Shown here: one piece after another, positions 23,561 through 24,633 of the stretch
Numbering within the stretch: the first letter of the stretch is position 1
Layout of the letters: every line of letters begins with the position of its first letter
Origin: an uncultured Lachnospiraceae bacterium
GTDB taxonomy: Bacteria; Bacillota; Clostridia; Lachnospirales; Lachnospiraceae
Length of the DNA: 24,633 nt
Assembly (NCBI GenBank): GCA_910583965.1
Contig: CAJUAE010000047.1
Span: 1-24,633 of the forward strand
Direction: 5' to 3'
Notes under the pieces: generated by a model
Told to the model about the DNA's origin: nothing
The model's input: only the letters and a program-made list of their open reading frames with translations
Database searches by the model: none
Made by a program: the position numbers and the translations under genes

Positions 23561-23600
23561 CAAAAATTGAGTAGGGAAAATCCCTACTCAATTCTTTTTC
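23561..23600. terminator. Bidirectional terminator between pyrG and fructose-bisphosphate aldolase
   Basis: AATTGAGTAGGGA (23565-23577) pairs perfectly with TCCCTACTCAATT (23581-23593) around a 3-base loop. T-rich runs follow on both strands (CTTTTT on plus, TTTTTG on minus), so it can stop pyrG and the aldolase alike. Confidence 0.9.
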
Positions 23601-23610
23601 ATATTGTAAT

Positions 23611-24474
23611 TTATGCTTTGCCAACAGAACCAAACAAATCCATCTTAATCTTAACAATTTCTTTGATTGCTGCAGCACCTGGAGCAAGAAGTTTACGAGG
23701 ATCAAATCCTTTTCCTTCCAAATCCTTTCCTGCTTCGATGTATTTTCTTGTAGCTTCCTGGAAATAAAGCTGGCACTCTGTATTGACATTAATCTTTGCA
23801 ACGCCCAATGAGATTGCCTTCTTAATCATATCCTCAGGAATCCCTGTACCACCATGAAGAACTAATGGCATAACACCTGTTTTCTGCTGGATTGCATCCA
23901 ATGTCTCAAAGCTCAATCCTGCCCAGTTTTCTGGATACTTACCATGAATGTTACCAATGCCTGCTGCAAGCATGTCCACTCCCAAATCTGCAATCAACTT
24001 GCACTCGTCTGGATCTGCGCACTCACCCATTCCTACAACGCCATCTTCCTCGCCGCCGATTGAACCAACTTCTGCCTCAATTGAAAGGCCAAGCTGATGT
24101 GCTACTGCAACAAGTTCTTTTGTCTTAGCAATATTCTCCTCAATTGGATAATGAGAACCATCAAACATAATTGATGTAAATCCTGCCTTAATGCACTTAT
24201 AACATCCATCATACGTACCATGATCCAAATGGAGTGCTACAGGAACTGTGATACCGAGATCTGCGTCCATTGCCTTAACCATTGCGGAAACGGTATTAAA
24301 TCCTGTCATGTATTTGCCAGCACCCTCTGATACACCAAGGATAACAGGGCTGTTTAACTCCTGAGCTGTCTGTAAAATAGACTTTGTCCACTCAAGGTTA
24401 TTAATGTTGAACTGACCTACTGCATAGTGGCCTTCTTTTGCCTTCTTAAGCATTTCTGTAGCTGATACTAACAT
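23611..24474 (-). CDS. fba: Class II fructose-bisphosphate aldolase
   Basis: This cytoplasmic zinc enzyme splits fructose 1,6-bisphosphate into glyceraldehyde 3-phosphate and dihydroxyacetone phosphate in glycolysis, and runs in reverse in gluconeogenesis. The 287 residues carry the class II hallmarks. These are AVGQFNINNLEW near 18-29, LHLDHGTY with zinc-binding His and catalytic Asp, EAEVGSIGGEED, the zinc ligand His in GIGNIHGKYP, the second in LVLHGGTGIP, and the phosphate-binding KINVNTE. Related tagatose-bisphosphate aldolases look similar, but the glycolytic role is the more likely one. The start has GGAGGTTAAG, and a consensus promoter lies about 70-100 bases upstream. The gene ends at a terminator shared with pyrG. 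Confidence 0.95.
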   Translation of the reverse strand: MLVSATEMLKKAKEGHYAVGQFNINNLEWTKSILQTAQELNSPVILGVSEGAGKYMTGFNTVSAMVKAMDADLGITVPVALHLDHGTYDGCYKCIKAGFTSIMFDGSHYPIEENIAKTKELVAVAHQLGLSIEAEVGSIGGEEDGVVGMGECADPDECKLIADLGVDMLAAGIGNIHGKYPENWAGLSFETLDAIQQKTGVMPLVLHGGTGIPEDMIKKAISLGVAKINVNTECQLYFQEATRKYIEAGKDLEGKGFDPRKLLAPGAAAIKEIVKIKMDLFGSVGKA

Positions 24475-24519
24475 AAATCTTAACCTCCATCATTGAAATA
24501 TTATACGTTTCTTTAAAAT

Positions 24520-24533
24520 AGCGGATGTCCGCT
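24520..24533. promoter_or_regulatory. Perfect palindrome at the aldolase transcription start
   Basis: AGCGGA and TCCGCT form a perfect 6-bp stem with a 2-base spacer, a few bases downstream of the predicted start of transcription. It could be an operator for a repressor or a stabilising 5' stem in the mRNA. Confidence 0.4.
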
Positions 24534-24542
24534 GATATATTC

Positions 24543-24571
24543 AGTATATCGCTAATGGAGATAATTGTCAA
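24543..24571 (-). promoter_or_regulatory. fba: Strong sigma-A-type promoter of the aldolase gene
   Basis: On the minus strand a perfect TTGACA (24571-24566) and TATACT (24548-24543) are 17 bases apart, close to the full consensus, as expected for a highly expressed glycolytic gene. Confidence 0.85.
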
Positions 24572-24633
24572 TTTTTTATAACAAAATTAGTTATCGTTCA
24601 ACCATGCCATTCATAAGTCGTCAGAATATATAT

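Overview
The window is a 24.6 kb chromosomal segment from a low-GC Gram-positive bacterium, most likely a member of the Clostridia close to Lachnospiraceae. This rests on the A+T-rich sequence, strong GGAGG/GGGGGA ribosome binding sites, sigma-A-type promoters, lipoprotein-anchored ABC binding proteins and the style of the ftsH, uvrC, pyrG and class II aldolase proteins. No species name can be read from the sequence. I see no tRNA, rRNA, CRISPR array, transposase or phage gene.

Layout, left to right. (1) Minus strand, 70-3716: an oligopeptide/nickel-type ABC importer (binding lipoprotein, then two permeases); its ATPases would lie off the left edge. (2) Minus strand, 4230-6807: two tandem paralogues joining a leucine-rich-repeat-like N-terminal part to a YwqG/DUF1963 domain. 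(3) Plus strand, 7085-9534: a complete polar amino acid ABC importer (lipoprotein, permease, ATPase) with its own promoter. (4) Minus strand, 9502-10360: a small peptide-deformylase-like gene and a YunG-like gene, the latter overlapping the amino acid ATPase tail to tail by 33 bp. (5) Minus strand, 10470-15720: a four-gene unit made of a large FtsX-type permease, its ATPase, an OmpR-type response regulator and a sensor kinase. This layout suits detection and export or relief of a cell-envelope stressor. (6) Housekeeping genes: uvrC and ftsH (minus), pyrG (plus) and fructose-bisphosphate aldolase (minus). pyrG and the aldolase converge on a shared bidirectional terminator.

The most unusual feature is a dispersed, modular family of palindromic repeats found in five places (about 3.7, 13.3, 18.0, 21.1 and 23.5 kb). 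Hairpin cassettes occur in different combinations. Read on the minus strand, most cassettes end in a junction resembling ATGGRGGTTAGTRTGA, which looks like a Shine-Dalgarno sequence followed by a start codon. Four of the five copies lie directly upstream of a minus-strand gene, and in two cases the binding site used by the gene sits at the repeat edge. One copy also supplies the stop codon of the permease gene, and two 147-bp stretches 17 kb apart differ at only four positions. Two further intergenic stretches (about 18.19-18.37 kb and 21.40-21.57 kb) are rich in inverted repeats and have no assigned function.
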